Source: an uncultured Bacteroides sp.
GTDB lineage: Bacteria > Bacteroidota > Bacteroidia > Bacteroidales > Bacteroidaceae
Direction of reading: 5' to 3'
DNA: 32,860 nt
Assembly: GCA_944322285.1 (NCBI GenBank)
Contig: CALUOR010000040.1
Coordinates: 1 to 32,860, forward strand
Shown: positions 7,429-14,735 of the stretch, in pieces
Numbering within the stretch: the first letter of the stretch is position 1
How the letters are laid out: each line of letters opens with the position of its first letter
Made by a program: the position numbers and the translations under genes
The notes under the pieces: generated by a model
The model's database searches: none
The model's input: the letters and a program-made list of their open reading frames with translations, nothing else
Told to the model about the DNA's origin: nothing

Positions 7429-8487
7429 ATGAAAAAGAGCCTGTTGATGGTGTTGGCCGCTTTGCTGATGGCCGGCACGTCATTCGCCCAAAGTGAAGGA
7501 AACGAGGAAGATGGTTTGAAGTTGGACAAGAGTCGGCTGGAAAAGAAGGACTACATGCCGAAGATTAACGGGACGCTCCGAGCCAAGTATGAATATCAGA
7601 CGGGCATGGGTGCTGGACGATTCGAGATGCGCAACGCACGTGTCAGCCTGACGGGTAATGTGTTGCCCATCGTGGCTTACAAGGCGGAAGTGGACCTCTC
7701 GGACGAAGGACAGATAAAGATGCTGGACGCTTACGCGCGTATCTTTCCCGTGAAGGGATTGACGGTGACAGCCGGACAGATGCGTGTGCCTTTCACCATC
7801 GATGCCCATCGCTCTCCTCATCAGCAATACTTTGCCAACCGTTCGTTCATCGCCAAGCAAGTGGGCAACGTGCGCGATGTGGGTTTGACTTTAGGCTATG
7901 AAATGCCCACACAGATGCCCTTCACGCTGGAAGCCGGACTATACAACGGCACAGGCCTGACCAACCAGAAGGTATGGCATAAGGAGGTGAACTACTCCGC
8001 CAAAGCGATACTCTTCCCCGCAGAGGGATGGAACGTGACACTGAGCGTGCAGGGCATTCAGCCGGAAGAGGTGTGGATGCGCTCGTATGACATCGGCACG
8101 TACTACGAGTTCGGCCGCTTCCACATTGAGGGTGAGTATCTCTACAAGCAATATTCACACAAAGCATTCAAGGATGTACATGCCGCGGACGCTTTCATCA
8201 ACTACGACCTCCCCTTGCGCCGTACGTTCACTAAAATTTCTTTCCTGGCCCGCTATGACATGATGACCGACCAGAGCGACGCCAAAACTTACGATGAAGA
8301 GACGGGCACTTTGGCCACAACGGATTACAAACGCCATCGGGTGACGGGCGGCATCACGCTGAGCCTGAGCAAAGCTTTCCGCACAGACCTCCGCTTGAAC
8401 TTCGAGAAATATTTCTATCCGGAAGGCAGCATCGCCAAGGAGTCGGAGCAGGACAAAGTGGTGCTGGAGCTGATGGTGAGGTTCTGA
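7429..8487 (+). CDS. Outer-membrane porin, OprO/OprP (phosphate-selective porin) family
   Basis: 352 aa with a cleavable signal peptide (MKKSLLMVLAALLMAGTSFA, then Q). The rest is an alternating-strand beta-barrel: KINGTLRAKYEYQ, FEMRNARVSLTGNV, YKAEVDLSD, ITVTAGQMRVPF-like strands and a C-terminal strand ending in Phe (VVLELMVRF), the usual barrel assembly signal. The core RNARVSLTG ... GQMRVPF pattern fits the PF07396-type porins common in Bacteroidales. It should form a general or anion-selective channel in the outer membrane; phosphate selectivity cannot be judged. GACCTTTG at 7393-7400 is a weak -7 candidate. It is a single-gene unit, convergent with the PIN-domain gene 6 nt downstream. 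Confidence 0.8.
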   Translation: MKKSLLMVLAALLMAGTSFAQSEGNEEDGLKLDKSRLEKKDYMPKINGTLRAKYEYQTGMGAGRFEMRNARVSLTGNVLPIVAYKAEVDLSDEGQIKMLDAYARIFPVKGLTVTAGQMRVPFTIDAHRSPHQQYFANRSFIAKQVGNVRDVGLTLGYEMPTQMPFTLEAGLYNGTGLTNQKVWHKEVNYSAKAILFPAEGWNVTLSVQGIQPEEVWMRSYDIGTYYEFGRFHIEGEYLYKQYSHKAFKDVHAADAFINYDLPLRRTFTKISFLARYDMMTDQSDAKTYDEETGTLATTDYKRHRVTGGITLSLSKAFRTDLRLNFEKYFYPEGSIAKESEQDKVVLELMVRF

Positions 8488-8493
8488 GATGGG

Positions 8494-8919
8494 CTATAAA
8501 ACAGTTGAATTTAGGAATTCATCGGGCGTGCATATTGGTATATCCGACAAAGTAAAATCTTTTACATTCCGTGTGATAATGAAGTCACAACCGACTTGCA
8601 TTGCCGCATAATGTTGCATCGCGTCTTCTATGTCTCGAAAGCGAGAAGTAGTTGAGAGGCTTTTCCGGACTACACGTTCATCCACAGAGGCTATTTCTAC
8701 AATGGAAGCAAATTGACGTAATATCAAAGACAATTCTTCATATGTCAATTTCCGTTCGAGCAAGTAGGCTGTCGTAGAGAAAGACAATGCGGCTACAACT
8801 ATCGTGCACTTGTTCATATCCGCTAAAGAAAACAACTGTTTTGCCGCTTCATAAAAGGGAGCACGATGTGCCAAAAGATCTACCATCACATTGGTATCAA
8901 CGAATAATTTCGGTTTCAT
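8494..8919 (-). CDS. PIN-domain ribonuclease toxin, VapC-like
   Basis: 141 aa. The PIN-domain acidic residues are visible: Asp8 in FVDTNVMVD, the Asp96/Glu98/Asp99 cluster in RDIEDAMQHYAA, and Asp121 in IITRNVKDF. The DIEDA ... GCDFIITRNVKDF pattern is typical of PIN proteins common in Bacteroidales. It would cut RNA as a Mg-dependent endoribonuclease. It starts inside the stop codon of the upstream antitoxin gene (ATGA overlap at 8916-8919), so the two are translationally coupled. The family is clear; the RNA target cannot be inferred. Confidence 0.9.
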   Translation of the reverse strand: MKPKLFVDTNVMVDLLAHRAPFYEAAKQLFSLADMNKCTIVVAALSFSTTAYLLERKLTYEELSLILRQFASIVEIASVDERVVRKSLSTTSRFRDIEDAMQHYAAMQVGCDFIITRNVKDFTLSDIPICTPDEFLNSTVL

Positions 8920-9161
8920 TTGTATTTTTCCTCCAAATGTTTACGGTAAGCCTCCTTTTCATCAAAATCGGCAGGCAGGTTCAAGTCCACTCCCAATTGC
9001 TTGACAAAAGGAGTGATTTTGACCGCTTGTTTACTTCTGTTTGTCTGCTCTATATAACGGCGGATGAATGATTCTACCACTTGGGTCAAATCCGCATTAT
9101 GCAGCTTCGCGACTTGCTCGGCTTCATGTAGCAAAACGCTGTCAATCTGTAATGTGCTCAT
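8916..9161 (-). CDS. Antitoxin partner of the PIN-domain toxin
   Basis: 81 aa starting MSTLQIDS. The frame is open up to a TTG at 9185, but that codon is part of the TATATTTG promoter box (9183-9190), so the ATG at 9161 is the true start. An N-terminal LQIDSVLLHEAEQVAKLHNADLT segment looks like a ribbon-helix-helix type DNA-binding fold, followed by a charged tail (LPADFDEKEAYRKHLEEKYK) suited to wrapping the toxin. It resembles the small DUF6364-like antitoxins found next to PIN genes. It probably neutralises the toxin and represses the operon. Confidence 0.8.
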   Translation of the reverse strand: MSTLQIDSVLLHEAEQVAKLHNADLTQVVESFIRRYIEQTNRSKQAVKITPFVKQLGVDLNLPADFDEKEAYRKHLEEKYK

Positions 9162-9182
9162 AAGTAGAATTCTTGTTTTCGG

Positions 9183-9190
9183 CAAATATA
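9183..9190 (-). promoter_or_regulatory. Promoter -7 box of the PIN toxin-antitoxin operon
   Basis: On the minus strand TATATTTG matches TAnnTTTG. It lies 21 nt before the ATG at 9161 and decides the start of the antitoxin gene. Confidence 0.65.
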
Positions 9191-9277
9191 ACGAATAAAA
9201 TCCAATTTTTATTCGTATTGACCGTTAAAAAGGAGTCCTTTTCTCAATCGGATATAGTTTTTCCACTCAAATTGCAC

Positions 9278-9285
9278 TATCTTTG
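9278..9285 (+). promoter_or_regulatory. Promoter -7 box of the RelE/ParE-type operon
   Basis: TATCTTTG is a full match to the Bacteroidales -7 consensus, 33 nt before the start at 9319. The -33 region holds only a T-run (GTTTTTCC). Confidence 0.6.
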
Positions 9286-9318
9286 CATCATGCTTAACCC
9301 GATAAAAAGAATCAGCGT

Positions 9319-9594
9319 ATGTCGACTACAGAGATGATGGATTTAGAACGGCTGGAAATAATCCGTATGCTATTTGCCGTGGACAGCAGTGAAGTGCTTG
9401 ACAGTGTGAAGCGTACCATCAGCCGCTATTTGTCCGCACCGGCTTCGGTGACGGAAAAAGATGCGTTGACACCTCCTTGCCAGTTTACGGTGGAAGAGCT
9501 GAAAGGTATATTGAACCGAGCTCAAACAGACAAGAATGGAATGTCGCATGAAGAGTTTTTTGCCGAATTAGAAAAAGAGGAAAGTTACCTATGA
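9319..9594 (+). CDS. Antitoxin of a RelE/ParE-type module
   Basis: 91 aa. An acidic, helical protein whose tail, FTVEELKGILNRAQTDKNGMSHEEFFAELEKEESYL, is like the C-termini of antitoxins in which a helix (SHEEFFAELE) covers the RelE/ParE toxin. The N-terminal half (LERLEIIRMLFAVDSSEVLDSVKRTISRY) is helical and may form the DNA-binding dimer. The stop codon overlaps the toxin start by 4 nt. The start at 9319 is favoured by the promoter 33 nt upstream, but two further ATGs follow within 18 nt. Confidence 0.8.
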   Translation: MSTTEMMDLERLEIIRMLFAVDSSEVLDSVKRTISRYLSAPASVTEKDALTPPCQFTVEELKGILNRAQTDKNGMSHEEFFAELEKEESYL

Positions 9595-9905
9595 AAATAA
9601 TTTGGCTAACAGAGGCGCGCAGTCACATGAGAGCGGCCTTTTCGTACGGAAAGCAAGTTTTTGGTCTGAGAGTCGCTATCCGTTTCAGAGATAAAGTTAA
9701 AAGTTCTAGTTACAGATTGTCAACTCACCCTTATTTGGGAGTGAAAGAACTTGCGTTGTCGGATAAAGACAAATCCTACCGCAGCCTAGTCGTTCATTCT
9801 CACTATAAACTGATTTACTGGGTGGATGAAGAGCAAGATACGGTGTTCATTGCCGCTTTGTGGGACACACGTCGCAACCCGGATAATCTGTCGGAGTCTT
9901 TATAA
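9591..9905 (+). CDS. RelE/ParE-family toxin
   Basis: 104 aa. The pattern MKIIWLTEARSHMRAAFSYGKQVFG ... FRDKVKSSSYRLSTHPYLGV ... YRSLVVHSHYKLIYWVDEEQDTVFIAALWDTRRNP is that of the ParE/RelE fold: an N-terminal strand, two helices, and a basic C-terminal sheet ending in WDTRRNP. Members either inhibit gyrase or cut mRNA on the ribosome; the sequence alone does not say which. It overlaps the antitoxin gene (ATGA) and is followed by a new promoter box at 9945, so the unit ends here. Confidence 0.88.
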   Translation: MKIIWLTEARSHMRAAFSYGKQVFGLRVAIRFRDKVKSSSYRLSTHPYLGVKELALSDKDKSYRSLVVHSHYKLIYWVDEEQDTVFIAALWDTRRNPDNLSESL

Positions 9906-9944
9906 TCTCTGTTCTTTTTATTAGGAATTCTCCAAGGAAATCCT

Positions 9945-9952
9945 TATATTTG
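9945..9952 (+). promoter_or_regulatory. Promoter -7 box of the nucleotidyltransferase gene
   Basis: TATATTTG matches TAnnTTTG and lies 20 nt before the ATG at 9973. No perfect -33 TTTG is seen. Confidence 0.55.
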
Positions 9953-9972
9953 TTGCATAGAAAGGCTATTTA

Positions 9973-10266
9973 ATGAAAACTACACAGGAATATTTGCGTC
10001 TACTGACCGATTATAAAAAGACACGAGGAACATTGTATGGCATTTCCCGCATAGGTATTTTCGGTTCTGTTGCCAGAGAGGAACAGACTGAAGGTAGTGA
10101 CGTAGATGTTTGTCTCGATTTGAATCACCCCAGTATTTTCAGCTTAGTACATATTAAAGAAGAGTTACAACAGTTGTTTGGTTGTAAAGTCGATATCGTG
10201 CGCTTACGGGATAATATGGATGCTTTGCTGCAACGAAATATAAATAAGGAGGGAGTTTATGTATGA
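9973..10266 (+). CDS. Minimal nucleotidyltransferase (MntA-like)
   Basis: 97 aa. It shows the polymerase-beta-type nucleotidyltransferase motif GSVARE ... SDVDVCLDL (about residues 32-50): the GS for nucleotide binding and the paired Asp for metal, with a third acidic position in VDIVRLRD. MntA enzymes usually act as antitoxins that AMPylate a HEPN ribonuclease encoded next door. Here the following gene, which overlaps by 4 nt, is not a HEPN protein but the ExoX-C-motif protein at 10263. It is either an orphan MntA or part of an unrecognised pair. Confidence 0.88.
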   Translation: MKTTQEYLRLLTDYKKTRGTLYGISRIGIFGSVAREEQTEGSDVDVCLDLNHPSIFSLVHIKEELQQLFGCKVDIVRLRDNMDALLQRNINKEGVYV

Positions 10267-11111
10267 CCCCTCCCCTCATCCCCGGCCTAAGTGCCCAAGA
10301 ACAGACCTTGCTGTACGAGAAGCTGAACACGTACAACCAAGGACGAGCTTCCTACAAGGAGGCGGGGGCCTATCTCGTAGTTTTGCCCCGTGAAGGGCAT
10401 CCGGCTTATACGCTCTGGATTTATTCTCCCTTGCCCGGGCGGCAGCATATCTTTTATCTTTGTGAACTTTCGACGGATGTCAACGAGGCACTGCGTACGG
10501 CCAGTACGTTGTGTTTCTACTCCGAACGCCGTATGCTGATGGTGGAATACAACGCCAAGCGTATGCAGAGCAACGGGGATGACCTTATCCCTGCAGGAAA
10601 GTATCGCGGACACTTTCTGCACGAGATTCTAAGTATCGACCCTGCTTATCTGGGCTGGCTGGCCTACAAGTTTCAGCCACGCATCCCCAAGCAGGAACGC
10701 TTTGTACACATAGCCCGCATCTATTACTCCGTACATACAGACGCGCAACGGGCCAAGGCACGCCGCAAACCTGCGGGACGTTTCTTGGGAAAAGAGGGAG
10801 ATAAACTAGAGAACCTGCGTCTGACGGTAACCCATGTGCGCCTGGAAGACAACCCATATAAAACGCAAGTGCGGGGAGGAACACCTTTCTTCTATGTCCG
10901 TCAAGTGCTGAGGCTGAGGGATGCCTCCGGGAACCGGGTCAGCATGAGTGTGAATGCCCGCACGGCCAGCCGGCATTCGTGTATATTGCCTGCTACCGAA
11001 CATGCTTATCAACCCGGAGAAATCATCGAAATAGCCTCAGCGCGAGTGGCGCGCACTTATTGGATGGGAGACACGCCTTGCACGCGGATTAATTATGTAA
11101 AGCTGAAATAA
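10263..11111 (+). CDS. Protein with ExoX-C-like motif, function unknown
   Basis: 282 aa, starting inside the stop codon of the nucleotidyltransferase gene (ATGA). Residues about 113-138, AGKYRGHFLHEI ... DPAYLGWLAYKF, match the short 'GKYkG ... DPxYLxWl' motif seen in the C-terminal domain of exonuclease X-like proteins and several uncharacterised Bacteroidales proteins. The N-terminal ~110 residues are a mixed alpha/beta region (TLWIYSPLPGRQHIFYLCELS). The C-terminal third is basic, with strands (RLTVTHVRLED, FFYVRQVLRLRDASG, RINYVKLK) like a small beta-barrel. There is no nuclease core, so the motif may serve nucleic-acid binding. It ends directly against the ispF stop codon, with no room for a terminator. 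Function not known. Confidence 0.7.
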   Translation: MTPPLIPGLSAQEQTLLYEKLNTYNQGRASYKEAGAYLVVLPREGHPAYTLWIYSPLPGRQHIFYLCELSTDVNEALRTASTLCFYSERRMLMVEYNAKRMQSNGDDLIPAGKYRGHFLHEILSIDPAYLGWLAYKFQPRIPKQERFVHIARIYYSVHTDAQRAKARRKPAGRFLGKEGDKLENLRLTVTHVRLEDNPYKTQVRGGTPFFYVRQVLRLRDASGNRVSMSVNARTASRHSCILPATEHAYQPGEIIEIASARVARTYWMGDTPCTRINYVKLK

Positions 11112-11594
11112 CTACATCCCTTGCTGAATCAGCACCGTGGCATACGCCGCAATGCCTTCTTCCCGTCCGGTAAAGCCCAGCTTCTCTGTAGTAGTAGCCT
11201 TGATGGAAACATCATCAGGGGCAATGCCCATTACATCAGCCAAGACCTGTTGCATTTCAGGGATACGTGCTTTCAGCTTGGGACGTTCGGCGCATACCGT
11301 AGCGTCAATATTCCCCACCGCATAACCTTTGGTGGCAATCAGTGCCACCGTTTTGCGAAGCAGTATCTTGCTGTCTATGTTCTTGTACTCGCCTGCCGTG
11401 TCGGGAAAGTGATAACCGATGTCGCGCATGTTGGCTGCACCCAGCAAGGCATCGCAAATGGCATGTATCAACACATCAGCATCGCTGTGTCCCAGCAGGC
11501 CTTTCTCATGCTCCAAGTGTATACCGCCCAGCCATAACTCACGACCTTCCACCAGGCGATGAACATCGTATCCGAATCCTACACGTATTTTCAT
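11112..11594 (-). CDS. ispF: 2-C-methyl-D-erythritol 2,4-cyclodiphosphate synthase
   Basis: 160 aa, the full family length. It converts CDP-ME 2-phosphate to the cyclic diphosphate in the MEP pathway of isoprenoid synthesis, as a cytosolic homotrimer with zinc. Visible signatures are GYDVHR (metal ligands Asp10 and His12), GHSDADVLIHA (His44), the DIGYHFPDT loop and TTTEKLGFTGREEGIAA near the C-terminus. The ATG at 11594 begins MKIRVGFGYDVH as in other family members. It is transcribed away from a ~140-bp palindromic repeat that separates it from the FAH-family gene. Confidence 0.97.
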   Translation of the reverse strand: MKIRVGFGYDVHRLVEGRELWLGGIHLEHEKGLLGHSDADVLIHAICDALLGAANMRDIGYHFPDTAGEYKNIDSKILLRKTVALIATKGYAVGNIDATVCAERPKLKARIPEMQQVLADVMGIAPDDVSIKATTTEKLGFTGREEGIAAYATVLIQQGM

Positions 11595-11598
11595 AAAA

Positions 11599-11738
11599 TG
11601 ATAATTTAATGTGCTAATATGCTAATGTGCCAATGTGCTAATTGGACTGCGCTGTGCCTCCTTGGGTGCGTTCTCATACCGCATGGCATTAGCACATTGG
11701 CATATTGGCACATTAACACATTGCGGGGCTCCGCCCCG
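11599..11738. repeat. Intergenic palindromic element, copy A (TGTGCTAA units)
   Basis: The element is made of reiterated TGTGCTAA/ATGTGCCAA units on one arm and the complementary TTAGCACATTGG units on the other, around a GGACTGCGCTGTG core, and ends in the small hairpin GGGGCTCCGCCCC. Further copies lie at 27763-27894 and 28895-29036. All three sit between minus-strand genes. There is no ORF. Confidence 0.8.
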
Positions 11739-11740
11739 AT

Positions 11741-12358
11741 TTATCTTACATAAAAATCAAGCAGCTTTCTTTCACCCAGATAGCCTTGCAGGTGCTGTCC
11801 GATGCTGACCGGGCCTACTCCCGCAGGTGTGCCTGTAAACAGCAAGTCGCCCATCTTCAACGTCATGAAACGACTGACGTAGGCTATGATTTCATCTACA
11901 CGAAACAACATGTCGGCCGTACAGCCCTGTTGTACAGTTTGTCCGTCTATGTCAAGACGGAAATTCAGGTTCTGTACGTCACCGCCTGCACTGGAAAGAG
12001 GAACAAACTCACCGATGGCCGCCGAGTTGTCGAACCCTTTGCTCAGTTCCCACGGATGACCTAGCTCACGAAAGCGGCATTGCAAGTCACGCGCTGTAAA
12101 GTCGATGCCAACCGTTACCGCGTCATAATAGCGGGAAGCAAAACGGGGCGCGATGTGTTTGCCCAAGCGGCAAATATGTACTACGACCTCTGTCTCGTAA
12201 TGCACCTCTTGCGAGAAGTCGGGCAGGAAGAACGGTTTCCCATCTCTCAGAATGGCTGAATCGGGCTTCAGGAAAATGACAGGCTCCCGGTTTTCCTCTG
12301 TATGTCCCAGTTCCTCGTTGTGCCGGGCATAATTCATGCCTACTGCTATAATCTTCAT
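11741..12358 (-). CDS. Fumarylacetoacetate hydrolase-family enzyme
   Basis: 205 aa, the short form of the family. The metal-binding acids are in place: Glu55 and Glu57 (HYETEVVV) and Asp86 (GIDFTARDLQ). LSKGFDNSAAIGEF and the terminal FTGTPAGVGPV loop are also typical. Relatives hydrolyse acylpyruvates or decarboxylate oxaloacetate; the exact substrate cannot be read from the sequence. It starts 1 nt inside the rex stop codon (TAATG), so it is probably co-transcribed and translationally coupled with rex, which hints at redox-linked control. Confidence 0.9.
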   Translation of the reverse strand: MKIIAVGMNYARHNEELGHTEENREPVIFLKPDSAILRDGKPFFLPDFSQEVHYETEVVVHICRLGKHIAPRFASRYYDAVTVGIDFTARDLQCRFRELGHPWELSKGFDNSAAIGEFVPLSSAGGDVQNLNFRLDIDGQTVQQGCTADMLFRVDEIIAYVSRFMTLKMGDLLFTGTPAGVGPVSIGQHLQGYLGERKLLDFYVR

Positions 12359-13014
12359 TACTTGATCTCATTAAAGTTAAGCCGATTGAACATCACTGCC
12401 AGATGGGCGTAGAGCGAGGTGTTCTGCACCACGATGTCCTCCGGCACACGGATACGGAAAGGCGTAAAGTTCCACACGGCCCTGATGCCGCCGGCCACCA
12501 TATAGTCTGTTATCTGCTGGGCAATTTCGATGGGCACGGTTAGCACGCCTATATTCACCCGATAGTCACGCATCTTTGCCTCAAACTCATCGGAATGAAA
12601 GATGGGGATGCCATTCAGCGTGGTACCTACCAATTCGGGCTTTACATCGAATGCCGCCACTATCTCCAAACCAAAGTGCTTCAGACCGGAGTCGCCCAGC
12701 AAAGCACCTCCCAGGCTACCCACACCGAATAGGAAAGCTTTGTGCAAGTTGGTAAAGCCCAGAAAATCCTCTAACACAGCAATCAGCGTATCTATCTCGT
12801 AACCCACACGTGTACGTCCCGTAATATTGACGTAAGACAAATCCTTGGCTATCTGCGAAGCATCAATGTTTATTTCCTTCGAGATTTGTGTAGAAGATAC
12901 ATAGCGTTCACCTTTCTGTTTCAGCAGTTTGACGTTGGAAAGATACCACGGAAGACGCCGCAACGTAGGTTCCGGCACCCGCAAAACTTCTTTATGTTGG
13001 GACAGACTACTCAT
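12358..13014 (-). CDS. rex: Redox-sensing transcriptional repressor Rex
   Basis: 218 aa. The N-terminal winged helix (about 10-75) carries the conserved VPEPTLRRLPWYLS and SSTQISKEINIDASQIAKDLS segments. The Rossmann domain follows with GVGSLGGALL (97-106), which binds NADH/NAD+. The C-terminal helix that swaps between subunits is present. Rex represses fermentation and respiration genes when NAD+ is high and lets go when NADH rises. It heads an operon with the FAH-family gene. A TACTTTTG box lies just upstream; I could not find a clear Rex operator there. Confidence 0.95.
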   Translation of the reverse strand: MSSLSQHKEVLRVPEPTLRRLPWYLSNVKLLKQKGERYVSSTQISKEINIDASQIAKDLSYVNITGRTRVGYEIDTLIAVLEDFLGFTNLHKAFLFGVGSLGGALLGDSGLKHFGLEIVAAFDVKPELVGTTLNGIPIFHSDEFEAKMRDYRVNIGVLTVPIEIAQQITDYMVAGGIRAVWNFTPFRIRVPEDIVVQNTSLYAHLAVMFNRLNFNEIK

Positions 13015-13045
13015 GGTTTACTCTTCCTTATCCGTTTGGTTTGGA

Positions 13046-13053
13046 CAAAAGTA
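13046..13053 (-). promoter_or_regulatory. Promoter -7 box of rex
   Basis: On the minus strand TACTTTTG matches TAnnTTTG, 32 nt before the rex start. The -33 element is unclear. Confidence 0.5.
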
Positions 13054-13142
13054 CGTTTTTTTTTCGTAAGTTGTCCGTAAACTTATAAAAAGGTGACAGA
13101 AAATTGCAATCACGCGATAAAATATGCCTGAAAAGCCGTACA

Positions 13143-13175
13143 TTTGGAGATAATTCGGAGAATAATTTAGTTTTG
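13143..13175 (+). promoter_or_regulatory. Promoter of the SUI1-family gene
   Basis: TTTG (13143-13146), a 21-nt spacer and TAGTTTTG (13168-13175) match the Bacteroidales consensus. The -7 box is only 13 nt before the ATG, so the leader must be very short. Confidence 0.6.
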
Positions 13176-13188
13176 AACACCTACTAAA

Positions 13189-13545
13189 ATGGCAAAGAAT
13201 ACGAAAAACAACGACTGGAAAGACCGGCTGAATGTGGTTTACTCTACAAATCCCGACTTTCACTATGAAACGGAAGAAGAGGAAGAAGTATCGACATTGC
13301 CCGCTGCCCAACAGAAATTGCGTGTGCAACTGGACCGCAAGAATCGTGGAGGGAAAGTGGTGACTTTAGTAACCGGTTTTGTGGGCACGGACGATGACCT
13401 GAAAGAATTGGGCAAACAGCTGAAAAGCAAATGCGGGGTAGGCGGAAGTGCCAAGGATGGCGAAATCATCGTGCAAGGCGACTTTAAAGAGAAAGTCGTG
13501 GAGTTGCTGAGAAAAACAGGATATACACAGACAAAGCCTGTATGA
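13189..13545 (+). CDS. SUI1/YciH-family translation initiation factor
   Basis: 118 aa. The C-terminal SUI1 domain (about 45-115) is recognisable by RVQLDRKNRGGKVVTLVTGF, then KELGKQLKSKCGVGGSAKDGEIIVQGD. This is the basic loop and Gly-rich segment by which eIF1 and YciH contact the small ribosomal subunit near the P site. The N-terminal ~40 residues are acidic (TEEEEEVS) and variable. In E. coli YciH affects start-site fidelity and stress translation. It is a single-gene unit between its own promoter and a strong hairpin, convergent with tsf. Confidence 0.92.
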   Translation: MAKNTKNNDWKDRLNVVYSTNPDFHYETEEEEEVSTLPAAQQKLRVQLDRKNRGGKVVTLVTGFVGTDDDLKELGKQLKSKCGVGGSAKDGEIIVQGDFKEKVVELLRKTGYTQTKPV

Positions 13546-13552
13546 TGTGAAA

Positions 13553-13585
13553 AAATGGCTGCACGGACGAACCGTACAGCCATTT
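13553..13585. terminator. Bidirectional terminator between the SUI1 gene and tsf
   Basis: AAATGGCTGCACGG and CCGTACAGCCATTT form a 14-bp stem with one mismatch and a 5-nt loop, flanked by A-runs and T-rich sequence. It sits between converging genes and can serve both. Confidence 0.8.
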
Positions 13586-13614
13586 CCACAATAAATTATG
13601 AAAAAAGAAATTTT

Positions 13615-14607
13615 TTATTCAGCACGCAGCGTGAAACGCTTGAAGTCTGTAATCTGCAATTCTGCATCGGCCTCCTTCAGCACTTCGCGTACGGTCTTCT
13701 TGGCATCCATAATGTCCTCCTGATTCAGCAGGCAAACTTCTTTCAGGAACTTGCCCAGACGACCCTTGGCAATGTTCTGAATCATTTGCTCAGGCAGGTG
13801 AGCAGCTTTCTCGGCAGAAACCGTAGCGATGATTTCCTTTGCCTTAGCCACGTCCTCAGCTGTAATCCAACCTTTAGCCATGTTGCTCTCCATGTGGTCC
13901 TCGCTGTCTACGTGAGCAGGATTGATGCCGGCTTTCTTCAAGGCAGCTTCTACAGCCTTCTGCACTTGCTCGGCCTTGGTCTTCTCGATTGCAACATCTA
14001 TTTCCTTTTGCTTAACGTCTTCGGGTACGCCGGCCTCATCGATGGCGATGGGGTTCATGGCGGCAATCTGCATACATACTTGCTTAGCCAACTGCTCGTC
14101 TACAGCCTTGTTGAAAGCAGCGATGGTGCAGAGAGAGTTGCGGTTCATGTGGTTGTATACCATCGTATATGCACCCTCTACGGTCATGTAGCCGTCCAGC
14201 TCCATCTTTTCGCCTGTAATACCGCTGCGGTCTACTACAGCATCCTGCACGGTGCCATTGCCCATCGGCAAAGCTTTTACTTCGTCCAGCGTCTTGCAGT
14301 TGTTGGCAACAGCCAGGTCCAGAATATCTTGTGTAAGTTTTACGAAATCAGCGTTCTGAGCCACAAAGTCAGTCTCGCACTTCAGGGCGATGATAGCGGC
14401 AAAGTTGCCGGTGTTCTTAGCCAGCACGCAGCCTTCGGAAGCCTCACGATCAGAACGCTTGGCGGCTACGGCCTGTCCCTTCTTGCGGATAATCTCCATT
14501 GCCTTGTCAAAATCGCCTTCAGCCTCAGTCAAGGCGTTTTTGCAGTCCATCATACCAGCGCCGGTCATCTTGCGGAGCTTGGTAATATCAGCCATTGTTA
14601 CAGCCAT
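13615..14607 (-). CDS. tsf: Elongation factor Ts
   Basis: 330 aa, usual for Bacteroidales. It exchanges GDP for GTP on EF-Tu. The signatures LRKMTGAGMMDCKNAL and ETDFVAQN are intact. A second ATG (MADITKLRKMTG) lies 12 nt inside the marked start and is the start used in many relatives; both are possible. It is last in the order rplM-rpsI-rpsB-tsf, all on the minus strand. The 128-nt gap to rpsB contains an inverted repeat, which may adjust tsf expression. Confidence 0.97.
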   Translation of the reverse strand: MAVTMADITKLRKMTGAGMMDCKNALTEAEGDFDKAMEIIRKKGQAVAAKRSDREASEGCVLAKNTGNFAAIIALKCETDFVAQNADFVKLTQDILDLAVANNCKTLDEVKALPMGNGTVQDAVVDRSGITGEKMELDGYMTVEGAYTMVYNHMNRNSLCTIAAFNKAVDEQLAKQVCMQIAAMNPIAIDEAGVPEDVKQKEIDVAIEKTKAEQVQKAVEAALKKAGINPAHVDSEDHMESNMAKGWITAEDVAKAKEIIATVSAEKAAHLPEQMIQNIAKGRLGKFLKEVCLLNQEDIMDAKKTVREVLKEADAELQITDFKRFTLRAE

Positions 14608-14645
14608 ACAGTCTTACTTAATTTTAAAATGGTGAATAATGAAAA

Positions 14646-14706
14646 AAGTAGTTAGTAGTCAGCAGTCAATAGTTCCTCACTACCAGCTACTTGCCACTAA
14701 CTACTT
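14646..14706. repeat. Inverted repeat between rpsB and tsf
   Basis: AAGTAGTTAGT at 14646-14656 is the exact complement of ACTAACTACTT at 14696-14706, with further TAGTAGTCAGCAG-type reiterations between. It is a short palindromic intergenic element inside the ribosomal operon; it may form a hairpin in the transcript. Confidence 0.6.
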
Positions 14707-14735
14707 GGGTTTGATTAACTATGTAAAGAGAGTGT

